DNA of 64,000 bases, taken from assembly GCA_015680685.1 (NCBI GenBank), contig MNCI01023742.1:1444979-1508978 (forward strand), in the 5' to 3' direction. Each line of letters starts with the position of its first letter. The first letter of the stretch is position 1. Shown piece after piece: positions 11,329 through 23,741 of the stretch. Made by a program: the position numbers and the translations under genes. The notes beneath the pieces were generated by a model, which saw nothing but the letters and a program-made list of their open reading frames with translations, was not told the origin of the DNA and did not search any database. Source of the stretch: Gnetum montanum (lineage: Eukaryota; Streptophyta; Gnetopsida; Gnetales; Gnetaceae).

Positions 11329-12108
11329 TGATGAGCTACGATATCAGGTACGCGATATCGCGTCCCATCTCATTTTCTATAAATAAGAGGCAGCTTCCCT
11401 TGTTCTGGTAGTAAGACTTAGACCCTCAGCAAAACTCTTGTAGTTTTACCATTCCAAATTTAGAATAATTCCTGTGTGCCCGCAGTAGGAGTCATAAAGT
11501 GAAAGAATCTTTATTTGAGCAATTTCTACCTGAGCACACATTTTTGTACGGCAATAAAGATGAACTTTGTGATAAACCTTGTAGCATACTAATTAAGCTA
11601 AATAGTAACTAATTATTGTTGAATGTTTAAATGCTTTCCTAGTTAATTAATTTCTCTCTCAAACCTTGACTCTCCTAGTTAATTACACTTAGTACAACCG
11701 CTTCGAGCATGTGTGTAGTGCTTGGTAACCCAGTAACAATTAGAGTTTGGTAATCCCAGTAGCGTTGCATTGGTTTAGGTTGTGTGTAGCAAGTGGGAAT
11801 GGATACTGGTGTTAGGAACAATTAGAACTTAGTTAGTGAATAGTTAATGAAAGTTAGTCACTTAGTTCTCCTTACCTTCCCCTATTAGCATAAGATATTA
11901 AAAATATAAAAGCTATAAAAATCATACACCTCAAGCTTACCTAACCATACAACCATGACAATACAAGTAAGTTTGGGAAGACAACGATTGATTAACCTTA
12001 AGTGTTCCATTAAGGCATGTAAGCACTTAGTCCTTGGAGTTCGATCGGATCGCGCGTGAAACACTCATATTCCTATGGTTGAGTGTAGGGGTACCTTACC
12101 ACTCATCA
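11329..12108 (+). repeat. LTR C, middle LTR of the compound element
   Basis: A 780-bp LTR from TGATGAGCTACG to CTCATCA, preceded by the purine tract TCATGGGGGTA. It has two GATATC motifs and TATAAATA at 11378-11385. It differs from LTRs B and F at many shared variant positions, so it derives from a different parental element. Family-1 primer-site sequence does not follow it; family-2 sequence in reverse orientation begins at the next base. Confidence 0.9.
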
Positions 12109-12525
12109 GGTGCCTTCTTCTTTATTGTGCCAAAATTGGTACGTCTCTCCCTAATACCAAGCACCACTTTCGGAGAGGATAGGCCATAATGGGTATCCTT
12201 TGAGTTGGTCCCTAACTACCTCAGGAGCGAACTTAGTGAAAGGTCCAAAGTTGTGTTCCACTATTACAGCTGCTGACATGGATCTTTCATGAATTTCCTG
12301 AACATACTTTGAGAACAACATGAGGTGTTATCCCTATTCAGGTGCTTCACCGGCTCCTCCTTTAGCATGTCCTAACTGTACAATAACAGGAGGCTCTTGA
12401 TGGATGCTAAATGATTTTGCCTCCTATTCTACATGTTCCTCAAGAAATGCCTAGTCTCTACCTCTCCTTGGTCATTTGGATGCTCCTTGAGAGGGTTCTC
12501 CTTGTTGTCCTCTTTTAGGGGCCAT
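12109..12525 (-). pseudogene. 5' fragment of the family-2 aORF
   Basis: It starts at the ATG at 12525-12523 (MAPKRGQQGEPSQG) and is cut at 12109, inside the segment corresponding to YQFWHNKEEGT of the full copy. In-frame stops occur (for example after GASK). The start agrees with the plus copy at 28061 once a one-base deletion in that copy is allowed for. Two copies sharing this start support it as the true N-terminus. Confidence 0.7.
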
Positions 12526-13033
12526 CTGAAATCACACAGGGCCAACTATTAGTAAGGTTATTTACAAAATTTGACCTTATACCCTTATTTCTTACCTTTA
12601 ATGAATTCATTTCTTGTTTAGTGTGATCCAGAGTTAGGAAATTTTATGAAAATGTCCCCTAAAAGTTTTGATATTAGGCCCAATTTGATTAGGTGGCTCC
12701 AAAAATCAATTCTCATGATATGAGTGAAGAGATAAAATTGATTTGGCAACATGTTTAAAAATTTTTGCAGTCATTTACCCTTTATGATATCCTTCGGGTG
12801 ATGTTGAATTTTGGAGAAATTATGTGCAACTTGGAGCATACCCTTCCCCCACGACTAAGCTAAACACTCCGAGCTTAGAAAGGTTCAATTAGAATGGGAA
12901 TCGGAGCATTGACGGGCAAGTTATGGATGTTTGAATAATAGGTGCGCAAGATAACAAATTCATGGAAGAAAATTTGAACAACTCCCCTCACATGAACAAT
13001 GCAAAATGATGTTGATGTGCATTGGGGGGGGTC

Positions 13034-13123
13034 CATATATATAGTTTTTATGGACACGATATCGCGTACCCGATAGCGTGGACCTGATATCATGTCGGAC
13101 CCGATATTGAGTACCCAATATCA
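13034..13123 (-). promoter_or_regulatory. Internal GATATC array plus TATA box (family 2)
   Basis: On the minus strand, five GATATC-like motifs (13118-13123, 13103-13108, 13086-13091, 13072-13077 and 13058-13063) precede a TATATATA at about 13034-13044. The aORF start lies about 510 bp downstream. The layout copies the LTR U3 although the site is inside the element. The plus copy at 27531 keeps only one GATATC. Confidence 0.55.
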
Positions 13124-14665
13124 TGGCCTATTGAAAATAGGGTACTTGGTAAAATTGATGAGTTTTTAAATTTCCAAGGTAAAAAATGAAGGATTTGAGG
13201 TCAATTTGAAAGGTCCAGGATAACATTGAATAGACTAGAAGGCACCAAAAGCATAATGGAGTAGAATCTGGTAATAAAATTCATGAATAGAATGAGGAAA
13301 AAGGACATGTGATGGTGCATAAGAATGTTTGAATTTAGAAGGATGATAAAGAAAAAATAACGTTGGCAATGCAGTACTCGGAGGGTATAAAATGATGTGA
13401 GGATGATGTGCAATGAGTGTAAATTACAAAGGTTACACAAGTGGGTCCTCCCCAAAGTAGGTTCCTACCTATGATGCCCTTACGTAACAATACCTAAAAA
13501 TGTTTGTAGGCACTAAGAGGGTTAAATGTAATCTCCACCAATTGCACAAAACATAAACATGTAGATACCACCATGATGAGATCTAACTTCAATGCTACAC
13601 AAGACACAAGTCACAAATAGATGAATAGCACGATGAGGTGAATTGTAGAAGGGATTACAGAGATTGGGACATGAGGTAACTGACCCAAGGCATAATGAAT
13701 ATTGAGTGTAGGGCATGATTAATGTGTCATTAACTTGTCACTCCAAAATTAAGACCAAGTCCATTCCTATGAGCAGTGACATCACATTGTTTCATCCCAT
13801 GATGGACATTCATAAGAGGATCATGATAGCAAGGCGTACGATCACTTGGCATTTCATTCAAGGGAGGAGTGATTTGGAATTTCTTTGCAACACTTTTATC
13901 TTGATCTTCTCTCTCTTTTTGTTTCCTTTTTTTTTTTGAATTCTTAATCCAGAGAAGCCACCTACCTTCAGGCATGGATGCATGTCTTTCTAGTGGGACC
14001 CCCTAGAATAGCATTGGGTTTCTTTATTGAGTGCCTTTTATTACTCTTACTTCCATTTTTCATTAGATCTACAAGTATCTTAGTACAACCAGGATGCATG
14101 ATAATTCCTACAGATATCACCAAAGAGAATCCACAAGTCCCCTTAATGTCACAACTCGATCATTTCCTCTTGGTCCATCATTTTTCGCTCTAGGCATAAT
14201 AAGCACAACATTACTTTTAAGTTTTCATGATATTAAGAATATAATTATACCGAGAGTAGGACCTATTATTAATAGAATGGTTTGGTGGATGTGGTGAGCT
14301 CGCAGTCCAAATAATTAGTTACCCAAGACTTGATAGTAGAGAACAACACCTCAACCAACGAGTCACATGAATGCTTTATTTATAGATGAGATTACTCATA
14401 ACAAGATAAAAAGATAAAAAGAAAAAACAATAAATAAATAAAAAGATAGAACAACAAAATAAAAATATAAAATAACAAATTGCAAGATTAAAAACTGGAA
14501 AACAAAAAATTGTAAAACTGAAGAAAAGGAAAAATATTTATTAATTCTGCTTGTTAGAATGGAGGATACCCCCCATAACTAAATAGTTGGACATGGCTAG
14601 AATTAATAAATGGAAGGTTGGGATCCTTGCATGTTCAAAATATTGGGACCCAATCATATCCACCT

Positions 14666-15834
14666 GCTCCAGTAATGTAAGGAGAACTCCTTACTCAACC
14701 GCAACAACACAATGCCACAAGGGCTGTAAATCCTCAACCCGCTATTGGTTCTAACAACCGTATGAAAAAAAGACCTTTCTTCAAAGCCAACAGTCCAACC
14801 AAGCCCTTACAACCACAAGTAGTTGAACCTCTGAATGTCTTCCCATCAAATAAGGCTTCAAAGCTCCCTTCGAACCAAACACCGCGCTCAACGCATATGT
14901 TATGTTAACACATGCCATTACTGACTGGATTAAGGTTGGCCACCCTCCTAGGAAATTATTTGATCCTGGAAGCCCTCTAATCTATCTCCAAATCGCTGGG
15001 AATGAGCCATGCAAAGCTCTTCTAGATTCAGGTTCTGAAGTCAACTTAATATCACAAGAAATGTACAAAGCCTAGAACCTACCTCCATTAAGGAAGAGCA
15101 ATATTCGCCTAGAGCTAGCTGACCAGTCCATCACTATTCCCTTGGGACTGGTGGAGGACATCATCACCACTGTGTGTGGGTGGTCGTACCCAGCTAATTT
15201 CTTAGTGATATAAGTAAATAACGGTAAAGGGGACTTCCCAATAATAATGGGAAGGGCATGGCTAAGTACTATAGATGCACACCTAGGAATCTACAATCTT
15301 TCCTTGGAAATATCTAAGGAGAACACTTTCAAAAAGATTGAGAAGAAGAAGGTTCCATGCATTGCATATAGTTATACAGAGTGCAATTGCGTGCAGAGAT
15401 CATGGGTTGTGCAGATTTTAGCATTGCCTGCATGCAACTGATGTGCACAAGACATCAATATACAAAAGTACATGTATGTAGCATCCACATGACAAGAAGA
15501 CACCCAGTGGTTGATTGCTGATCAAGAGAGCAACTCACTAACATGCATGGAGCTAAATGATGGAGTAACTTGCACGTACATTGAAAGCATAGATGCACTA
15601 GAGCAAGTCCGCTGCCAACTTCCAAGTCTTAACCTTGAAAACATCAACTGGGGGAAGTTGGAAATTCCTGAAAAATTCAAACAAGAGCCCCTAGAATTAA
15701 AACCATTACCCACCGGTCTGGAATATATGATCCTCGAAAATGGAAAATCGATAATCATCAATGCAAGACTTGCTCCCAAACAAAAAGGAAGATTGCTGAA
15801 GGTGATAAAAAAGTGGTCAAAAGCCTTTGCCTAG
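14666..15834 (+). pseudogene. Gag-protease linker, protease and pre-RT region (second body)
   Basis: Family-1 sequence resumes in the linker (CTCCAGTAATG, matching 59549). The protease motif Asp-Ser-Gly lies at 15025-15033 and is intact. IIMGRAWLSTID follows at about 15240-15275, and the conserved pre-RT segment (EIPEKFKQEPLELKPLPTGLE) ends at the stop at 15832-15834. Stops are present, for example TAG in MYKA*NL near 15074, and a deletion near 14900 shifts the frame. The product would be the aspartic protease that matures Gag-Pol. Confidence 0.85.
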
Positions 15835-16796
15835 TCATATCCCGAATTAACTGGAATAGATCCTAGGATATGCCAGCATAGGATTTACACTGACCCCTCC
15901 ATGAAACCTCAAAAACAACCGCAGAGACGATTGAACCCAAAATTGAAGTAAGTACTAAAAGAAGAAATAGAACAGCTTCTTAAGGCTGGGTTCATATATC
16001 CCATTACTGATAAAAAATGGGTTAGCCCTTTGGTGATCATGCCTAAAAAGGAAGGCAAATGGAGGGTGTGCATAGATTTAGGCTGTTGAACATGGCAACA
16101 TTTAAAGATCACTTTCCATTACCATTTGTTGACCAAGTCTTAGACACCATAGCAGGGCATCGCTATTATAGTTTTCTGAATGGCTATAGTGGATACAACC
16201 AAATATGGATAGCCCTAGAAGACCAAGCCAAGACAATGTTCACTAGTCCTTGGGGAACATTTGCATATAAACAAATGTTTTTTGTCTTGTGTAATGCTCC
16301 TACCATGTTTCAACACCTAGTTCTAAGCATATTCCAACAGTAAATAGGGAACAGAGTCAAATTCTTTATGGATGACTTCTCCACCTATGGAACAAGTTTT
16401 GATCAAGCCTTGGACCAATTAGAGTAAGTGCTAAAAAGATGCATAGAAACCAACTTAAGGCTCAACTGGTAGAAAAGCCATTTAATGGTCCAAGAAGGCA
16501 TAGTACTTGGGCATAAGTTTTCACAGGCAGGAATAGAGGTAGACCCAGATAAAATTAGGGTCATCTAAGGAATCACCCATCAACTGGAAACTATCAAAGA
16601 CATTCAGTTATTCCTTGGACACATTGGCTACTATAGGAGATTCATTGAGAACTTATCCAAGATTGCCAAACCATTGGTAGAGCTAACAAAGAAGGACATA
16701 CCTTTTGAGTGGACCAGGGAATGTGAACGAGCATTCTAAACTCTAAAATAAAAGTTTGTAGAAACTCCCATTCTACAAGCTCCTGACTAGTCTAGA
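15835..16796 (+). pseudogene. Reverse transcriptase (second body)
   Basis: This is the Ty3/gypsy RT domain. Motif A reads FLNGYSGYNQ: the codon at 16179-16181 is AAT where other copies have GAT, so the first catalytic Asp is Asn. Motif C reads FMDDF with both Asp (16371-16376) intact. FMDDFSTYGTSFDQ followed by LGHKFS...GIEVDPDKI is the signature that suggests the Athila lineage. A one-base deletion near 16075 moves the frame, and stops occur at 16341-16343 and elsewhere. Confidence 0.9.
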
Positions 16797-17264
16797 TTGT
16801 TCCACATAATGACTGACATGTCCAATTATTCTTTAGGAGCCGTACTTACACAGTTAGATGACCAAAAATTCCCCTACTACATCCACTGTGCAAGTAGAAG
16901 TATCACCGATGCACAACTTAACTACACAACTTCAGAGAAAGAATTAATGACTATAGTGTTTGCACTAGATAAGTTTAGGCACTATATGTTAGGTTACAAA
17001 GTGTTCATCCACATAGATCATAGTGCAATTCGGTCCCTCATGAACAAGCCAATGGTTAGCCCTTGTATTATACGATGGTTGGTAATCCTACACGAGTTCG
17101 ATCTAACAATGATTGATCGAAAAGGCACTGAGAACATAGTTGCAGATCATTTATCTTGGTTGCATTGGGATAGCAAAGAGGATGAATATGTAATGTCTAA
17201 TCATTTTCCTAATGAAGCCCTCTTTGCAAGTGTAGTGAATAACCAACCCACAGAGATGAACTAG
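16797..17264 (+). pseudogene. RNase H domain (second body)
   Basis: A 155-residue open stretch covering the retrotransposon RNase H. The four expected acidic positions are visible: Asp in IMTDMSN, Glu in TTSEKELM, Asp in IHIDHSA and Asp in VADHLSW. IIRWLVILHEFDLTMIDRKG links it to integrase. The domain itself has no stop, but it sits in a frame broken on both sides, so it is counted as part of the pol pseudogene. Confidence 0.9.
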
Positions 17265-18545
17265 TATGGTAGTATTCTCACTTATCTCCTTACTCAACAA
17301 ACACCATAGGAGCTAGACTTTAGGAAGAATCAACAGTTTTTTCACAGAGCCAAGCACTTTATGGAGATCAATGCACAACTTTACAAAGTGTGTCTTGATG
17401 GCTTGGTTCGATGGTACATGCTTGAGGTAGACCAAATGAGAGTTCTCCAAGATGCTCATGAGGGCCCTTGTGGGGGTCACTATGCGAGGAGACGAATAAC
17501 TATTAAGATCTTGCTTGCAGGATATTACTGGCCAACATTATTTCAGGATGCCCATCAATTTGTCCGATCTTGTGAGCACTACCAACGTGATAGGGGAATG
17601 ATTGCTAGAATGGAGGATCTGCAACAATGGATTCAATCATTAGAACCTTTCGACATTTGGGGAATAGACTTTATGGGGTCCATTACGCCAATGTCCAATG
17701 CAAATGCTTACATTGTAGTTGTCATAGACTATCTAATGAAATGGGCTAAAGTAGCTGCTATTACAGACTGTACATCATCTATAGCTGCACGATTTATGCA
17801 ACAATAAATCGTAAACAGGTTTGGTGTGCCATGTGCACTTATTTTGGACAATGGAACACACTTCACAGGTGCAACTTTTCAAAAGTTAATGCAACACTTA
17901 GGGGTTGAACATAAATTGATTACACCTTATTAACCCCAAGCTAACAAACAAGCTAAGGTCACCAATAGGGAGATCACTAAAATATTGACAAGGAAAATTA
18001 GCAAGTATAGGCAAGATTGGAGCACTAAACTGAATGATGCTCTTTGGGCATACCGCTCCACCTAAAAACTCCCTATAGGCTACTCTCCCTATGAGTTAGT
18101 GTACGGAAAGCTTCCAACACTTCCAATTCAAACCAAGCTATGTACACTATCAATGGCTTGTGACCTCCACCTCGATCCTGATCTAGCACAAAAACAAAGG
18201 TTGGCAACTTTAAATGTGCTAGACGAAAACTAATTAGCAGCCCTGTCATCAAATGAGTTGCACAAGGCATATAACAAGCAACGTCATGACTTGAAGATTC
18301 GAAAGGTTAAGTATCAACCAAGAGATAAGGGTCTCTATTGGAATCCGACACATGTGCCACAATGCACAACATTTCAAACACTATGGGAAAGACCTTACAT
18401 TATTCATACAACCTTTCCTTCAGGGGCCATGACCATATACAAACCTGAGAGCCTTGATAAGAGATTACTAGTCAATGTGCAACAAACCAAACCCTTTCAT
18501 GAACTTAGAACGGCTAGTGCACATAATACCTCTGAGAAGGGATGA
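17265..18545 (+). pseudogene. Integrase (second body), catalytic Glu lost
   Basis: The zinc finger region lies at about 17455-17590, where the last Cys reads Tyr (SCEHYQ). The core has GIDFMG and LILDNGTHF, but the catalytic Glu reads Lys (KQAKVTNREI, about 17951-17953), a G-to-A change. The C-terminus has KVKYQPRDKG and ends at TGA 18543-18545. In-frame stops include TAA at 17805-17807. The frame agrees with RNase H upstream. There is no chromodomain, as expected for the Athila/Tat side of Ty3/gypsy. Confidence 0.9.
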
Positions 18546-20288
18546 ACCTACTCACTATTTCGGATCTCCTCCTTCCAACTTAGTCATGGGGGAGATGGCC
18601 ACCTCTACTGATCATTGAGGCCTTCAGTTCCTTTTTAAGTTTTTTTTTTACACATTTTTTTTTACAAATTGCTTTAACTTTTCTTGTTTTTGTTTTGCAA
18701 CATCATTTATACCTTTGTATTTCTTTGTGTGGTTGTTTGTTTTCGTTTTTGTTTTTATTTTTGTCTTTGTTTGTTGTTTTTATTTTGTTAGATTCGTCAC
18801 CTAATAAGTGCTTCTGATGGTGGTATGAACTGTATTTTATTGATCACCAATGTTTGGTTTTTCTCTTTGAGTTATAATGTTGATACTAAGGTATGGTTCT
18901 TTTGATATAATAGGCAATGAGTTCACATCATCCATGCATTCATAAATTTCTATGGTCTCTCTTGGCTTGGAACAGTACAGTCCCTTCTTTAATAATAAAA
19001 CTATTAACAAACTGGTGACTGGGCATTTCTCAAACTAAGGAAGGACTCAAGGACTGAAAAGGGTGTGACTTCAAAGGGATTTGATGCATTTGTGTTGGCT
19101 ATTCTCTTGAGTTCTTAGATGTTTTCTTCTTGAGTTTTCCTTACCATTCCAACGTTGCTCCATTTGCGAAAAGCTGAGCCAATAAAAATGAGTCTTTGTA
19201 TGGTGTGGTTCTCATAAAAAAATGAGAATTCAAAGCACACCCCTTAGACAAAATAATCATCTAGGCTACAAGCACTGGTTAAGGAACTAACCAAACATGT
19301 TTCCTCTAACTAAGGCCCTTTCTCGCTTCCTACTTTTCCCTTTCTCGTTCCTTCAGAATGGTGGTGACTCTTTGGCGGAAGCATTCTTGTTACTTCAAGT
19401 GGATGGATTGGACAAGTGTATTAATGTGAAGTCATTGGATGTGGATTGTTTGAGGCTGGATTTGAAATGAGATCTACTTAGTCACATTAACCATAAATAC
19501 ACAAGGGGCTGTACATCACCTTGTTCTTGGAACTCCAGTCCATTCTCTTCTCCCCATCATTCTTTCTCCATTTTCCACCTCATTTTCAGTTATATCAATA
19601 GTCTATATTTTGGTTGATGTATTGTTTTCTCTTTAGTGAATTCTTGGGGTTGAGTCTTTAACTCTTCCTCCCAAATGACATTTTCAGAGCCTACAAACTT
19701 TGTGAATGTGGGTTTGTCAGGGCATCAAGGGCATGAGCCTGCTTTGGGAAGGACCCACTGGCATTCCTATTTGGTGCATCAGTTAACTTCTTTCCCTTAA
19801 ACATTTCCGCAATCAACATTTATTTTGTTCATTCCCATCTCTGACATCCATTTTATCAACGTTGTCGTTGTTTATTTTTCTCCATCTCTCTTATTCCTTA
19901 TCTTTTTCCATTCTATTGCTACCATAGGATCACTTTTAGTCATGGGGACCCTGGTCCAATTTTTTCAATTTTTCCAAATTTTCCTAACCCCTACACCTTG
20001 GGTAGTCACCTGTGTTATATCTCTAGAATCTTTATTGGCCATATTACAACTCAGCCAATGGACCTTACACTGACGCAAGGTATCAACTATATTGTGATTT
20101 ACTTATCCTTGCTCATATGTGACTGTGTTGTGTGTGCAGATGGCAAGCATACAACAATGGACTAGACTTAGAGAAAACACTTAGGATGGATTGGTGTTGG
20201 AACAGTTGTGCAAAGAACAAGATTTATGGCACAGTTATGGATGGACAACAAAAGGCACAATCTTGGCATTGGCAACAACACGTCTTCT

Positions 20289-20332
<44 letters not shown>

Positions 20333-20545
20333 NCTTCCCTTTCAGCTGCCAAATAAGTTTGGATGTCAATTGTGTATAGTGTTCACTTTTATAGTCATTA
20401 ACACTAATATTGTTATGTATTGTAATGTTGATTCGTTCACATGTCATTCCATTCACCATTAGTTTTCATTCAAGTCAATAATCCCATACCTTCCCTATAT
20501 TTTGTAAGGAACTCAAGGATGAGTTTTCATTCAGTCATGAGGATA
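18546..20545 (+). other. Family-1 3' noncoding region (second body)
   Basis: This is homologous to 1532-3467. Purine motifs lie at 18584-18598, 19940-19948 and 20535-20545 (the last reads TCATGAGGATA). A GT...AG stretch of 60 nt lies at 20080-20139. It contains the CT microsatellite described separately. Confidence 0.7.
20292..20332 (+). repeat. (CT)n microsatellite
   Basis: About 20 CT units, followed by one unread base at 20333. Sister copies have shorter CT-rich tracts at the same place (about 3231, 11145 and 56051), each followed by a CAG-like trinucleotide, so this is an expansion of a conserved pyrimidine tract. The true length is uncertain because of the N. Confidence 0.9.
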
Positions 20546-21304
20546 TGATGAGCCGTGATATCATGTCCTACCTCATTTTCTATAAATAAGAGCTGGCGTC
20601 CTTGGTTCCATATAGTTAGACTTAGAACCTTAGCCAAACTCTTGCAGTTTTGTTCTTCCATAGTTAGAATTATTTCTGTGTGCCCGCAATAGGAGACATA
20701 GAGTGAACGGATCTTTATTCGAGCAATTTGTACCTGAGCACAATTTTGTGTACGGTAATAAAGATGACCTTTGTGATAAACCTTGCAGCATACAGATTAA
20801 GCTCATTAGTAATTAATGATTGTTTAATGCTTTCCTAGTTAATTAATATCTTTCTCAACCTTTAACCCCCTTAGTTAAATACACTCAGTACGATTGCTTC
20901 AAGCATGTGTGTAGCGCTTGGTAACCCAGTAACGATTAGCCTTTGCTAACCCCAGTAGCATTGCACTGGTTCAGGATGTGTACGGCAAGTGGGAATGGAT
21001 AGTGGTGTTAGGAACATTTAGAAACTAGTTAATGAATAGTTAATGTAAGTTAGGCACTTAGTTCTCTCTCCCTTTCCTTTACTAGCAAAAGACATAAAAA
21101 TATAAAAGCTATAAAAATCATATACCTCAAGCTTACTTAACCATACAACTGTAACAATACAAGTAAGTTTGGGAAGACAACGATTGATTAATCCTAAGTG
21201 TTTCATTAAGGTGCGTAAGCACTTAGTCCTTGGAGTTCGACCGCATCGTGCGTGAAACACTCATATTCGTATGGTTGAGTGTAGGGGTACCTCGCCACTC
21301 ATCA
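20546..21304 (+). repeat. LTR F, 3' LTR of the compound element
   Basis: A 759-bp LTR from TGATGAGCCGTG to CTCATCA. TATAAATA is at 20581-20588. Only one GATATC remains upstream, which explains most of the length difference from LTR B. Variants shared with LTR B identify these two as the original pair. Confidence 0.92.
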
Positions 21305-21309
21305 ACTAG
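21305..21309 (+). repeat. Target-site duplication ACTAG, right copy
   Basis: Matches 5055-5059 exactly and directly follows LTR F. Confidence 0.8.
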
Positions 21310-22779
21310 ACTCAACTGCTCAATGTCATGATCTTAACTAAATCCATAGCCTCACATGAACATATAAATCAAAATCTAGGGTGGGAAATCTATCTAACAA
21401 TCCTTATTCCTATGGGATGGGTCTCACTAAAGGACACTCAACTACTCGATGCACACGAGAACATCTAAAAGATTCATGATTCCTACTACCAATTGAGCAA
21501 AATTGGTCCCACAATATTATTATTTTATTCTAAAATTAAAAAAGATGCCCAAAGTGGTCAAAAATTCATAAAAAGCTCAAATTCCACAAAATCCTTGCAA
21601 AATCATGTTTATGTCATGAGAAGATCCCAAATATTCATAAAATATCCATCAAAAAGTTGGGCATACTTTTTGCAATTTTCAAAAAAGGACAAAAAATGGG
21701 TACGAATAAGCTTAAAATATTGTTTTTCAAAAAAACTCAAAATTACAAAAATCTAGCAGCTTTTTAGCATATGAATTAAAATCCTAAAAGAATAAAAAAA
21801 AACCAAAAAGAAAGCATAGAGGAGAGATAAAAAATTCATAGAGCCATATGAAAAGAAAACTAAATAAACTTCTTTACTTGTGTTGGTAGGCCTTCCAAAT
21901 TTTTCTTATGTTTTCCTTTTCTACCTCATGCTCTAAATTATTTTTTCTTCTCCTTACTTAGCTTGTTGCACCCAAAACCATTCTTTAAACTATAATGAGA
22001 CATATTTAAGATCATTACCTATTTATAAGGGAAAAAATGAAAGAAATCAAGCTGCAATCAACCTCAAAACAAAGAATAAAGACCCAAAAATGTTTTTATG
22101 GATAAATGTAATAGAACCCTGGTATGTAAAAATGGTACATGCAAAACAAAAGATGGGAAAATGGCGAGAGAAAGCCAATGGTAGGTGAGGTAGGAGAAAA
22201 CAAGTTACAAGGTAGTGGAGGTTGAATTTATAACATTATATATAACAAATATGTATATATGTGAAAAGCACATAAAAATGCTTTTTACAATGGTGGCATT
22301 GACCTTTTAAACTTATTTTTTATTTTTATTTTTCAAAATTATTTTTATAAGTTATTTTCCCTAATTTTTTCTCTTTCTACTCAACCACTTGTAACATGTA
22401 CACTAAGACTCCAAATCAAATTCCATTTGAACTTGCGAGATCCTTATCAAGTGCTCTATTAAATCATATGTTGAAATATCATCTAAATGTGACTTTTTAT
22501 AGTCACCTAATTCAAATGCCAAAACTTTTATGAGATTTTACAAAACTAAAAAATGTGATATCTTGAGAACCATAACTCTAATTCTAGTAAACCAAAATAG
22601 GAGAGAAAATACATTTAATAACTACTTGGGAGGATAAAGGTTTAGAAAGCTTTATAGTTCCATGATTCATTAAATTTCAGTAAAAATACTAAAGCAGAAA
22701 AGGAGGATCCTCATGAGGTATTGTGTGTTTACTAATAAATCCTTAACAAATTTTATGTAGATTGAAATTATAGATGAGT
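21310..22779. other. AT-rich noncoding spacer
   Basis: No coding region is supported. The stretch at about 22395-22450 (ACTCCAAATCAAATTCCATT) resembles 63212-63262, suggesting that both ends of the window carry pieces of the same older repeat. Poly-A and poly-T rich. Confidence 0.5.
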
Positions 22780-22784
22780 ATAAG
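22780..22784 (+). repeat. Target-site duplication ATAAG, left copy
   Basis: ATAAG precedes the family-2 LTR and is repeated exactly at 31893-31897. Confidence 0.9.
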
Positions 22785-23639
22785 TGATGAATCGTGGGTT
22801 GCCAAGCCCCTATATCAGATCCTCGATATCGGGTATGCGATATCATAGCCTGGATAATGATATCAAATACACAATATCATGATTCCTATGTAGGCCTATA
22901 AATATAGCATTCAGGGGCACAGGAAAGGGGGAAGTTGGTAAGTCTTAGGGTAGAGTCTTTTTGTCAGTTTTCAGTTCTTTCTCCAATGCATGCCCATAGT
23001 GTGATGTTTGTAATTGTACAGAACCTTTATTCGAGTGTGACATACTTGGACACGCACACAACCAGCAATAAAGATCGAGATTACTCCATCATTGCAGCAT
23101 TCACTTAGTTTCTAATTATTTAATTATTGATTATTATTTATTGTTTCTTAGTTAATATTTCTTTTATCATCATTTACTATTTGTGTTGTTAAACGCAGAA
23201 TGAGTACATCTCAATCACGAACATTTAAGTGTAACTACTTAGTAACCTAGTAGCGTATCTAGTAGTGCTTCAAGTAATGTGCACTTAGTAATCTCAGAAG
23301 TAGTACATGAAGTCCAAGATGTGTACGGATGATTAAGGACGAATGCTCATCGCACTTAGGCTAGTTTATATTTTTTTTCCTATTTCTTATTAGCTTAAAT
23401 CAAGATTATTTTTCATTGTCTCTAGGAGTAGCCTAGTGTTAGGAATCACATCATACACCTCACGCTGGACTAAACCATACGTGACAAAGCAATTACTAAT
23501 CCAAGTGGGAAGATAGCGAACTATGATCAATGTGTAACTATCTAGGTGCCACAACTAGTCCATCTATAAAGTTCAACTGAATCGTGTGTACACGCTCGTA
23601 TTCATATGGTTGAACGTAGGGGTACCTCGTTGCTCATCA
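22785..23639 (+). repeat. LTR D, 5' LTR of family 2
   Basis: 855 bp from TGATGAATCGTG to GCTCATCA, with TATAAATA at 22897-22904. U3 has about five GATATC-like motifs, one unit of about 15 bp more than its 3' partner. Confidence 0.95.
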
Positions 23640-23640
23640 T

Positions 23641-23658
23641 TGGCACCATTGTCGGGGA
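23641..23658 (+). other. Primer binding site, tRNA-Asp type (family 2)
   Basis: TGGCACCATTGTCGGGGA begins two bases after the LTR and matches the tRNA-Asp complement with three mismatches. It is the same primer as family 1. Confidence 0.85.
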
Positions 23659-23741
23659 TGATGTTAGCTGTCTAGATTAGTTATATCATACACGATCGCT
23701 ATAACGAAGCATTAATGATACATATTTTAGAAAGAAATTAA

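Larger units (their letters stand above)
12109..14665 (-). mobile_element. Inverted internal fragment of family 2
   Basis: Read on the minus strand, this matches the internal region of the complete family-2 element from about 26000 to 28483. It covers the end of the gag frame (14570-14665), the long noncoding segment with an internal promoter, and the first part of the aORF (12109-12525). It has no LTR and no target duplication. The left junction is exactly at the end of LTR C. The right junction, near 14665, falls inside the family-1 gag-protease linker. Confidence 0.85.
5060..21304 (+). mobile_element. Compound family-1 retrotransposon insertion, 16.2 kb
   Basis: The outer LTRs (5060-5904 and 20546-21304) are flanked by identical ACTAG duplications. 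They resemble each other more than either resembles the middle LTR (11329-12108); shared variants include CCATATAGTTAGACTTAG after the TATA box and GTTAATGTAAG near the end. The order is: LTR, gag, protease, pol-deletion scar, 3' noncoding, middle LTR, inverted family-2 fragment (12109-14665), then a second body that resumes in the gag-protease linker and runs through integrase to the right LTR. The first body lacks RT, RNase H and integrase, and the second lacks the primer site and gag. It may be a nested insertion trimmed by deletion, or a chimera formed before integration. Confidence 0.75.

Noticed and set aside
12109-14665. A third independent LTR element on the minus strand
   Set aside because: No LTR, primer site or target duplication; it is an internal fragment of family 2.
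20208-20462. Frames encoding Ser/Leu runs over the CT repeat
   Set aside because: A by-product of the dinucleotide repeat on both strands.
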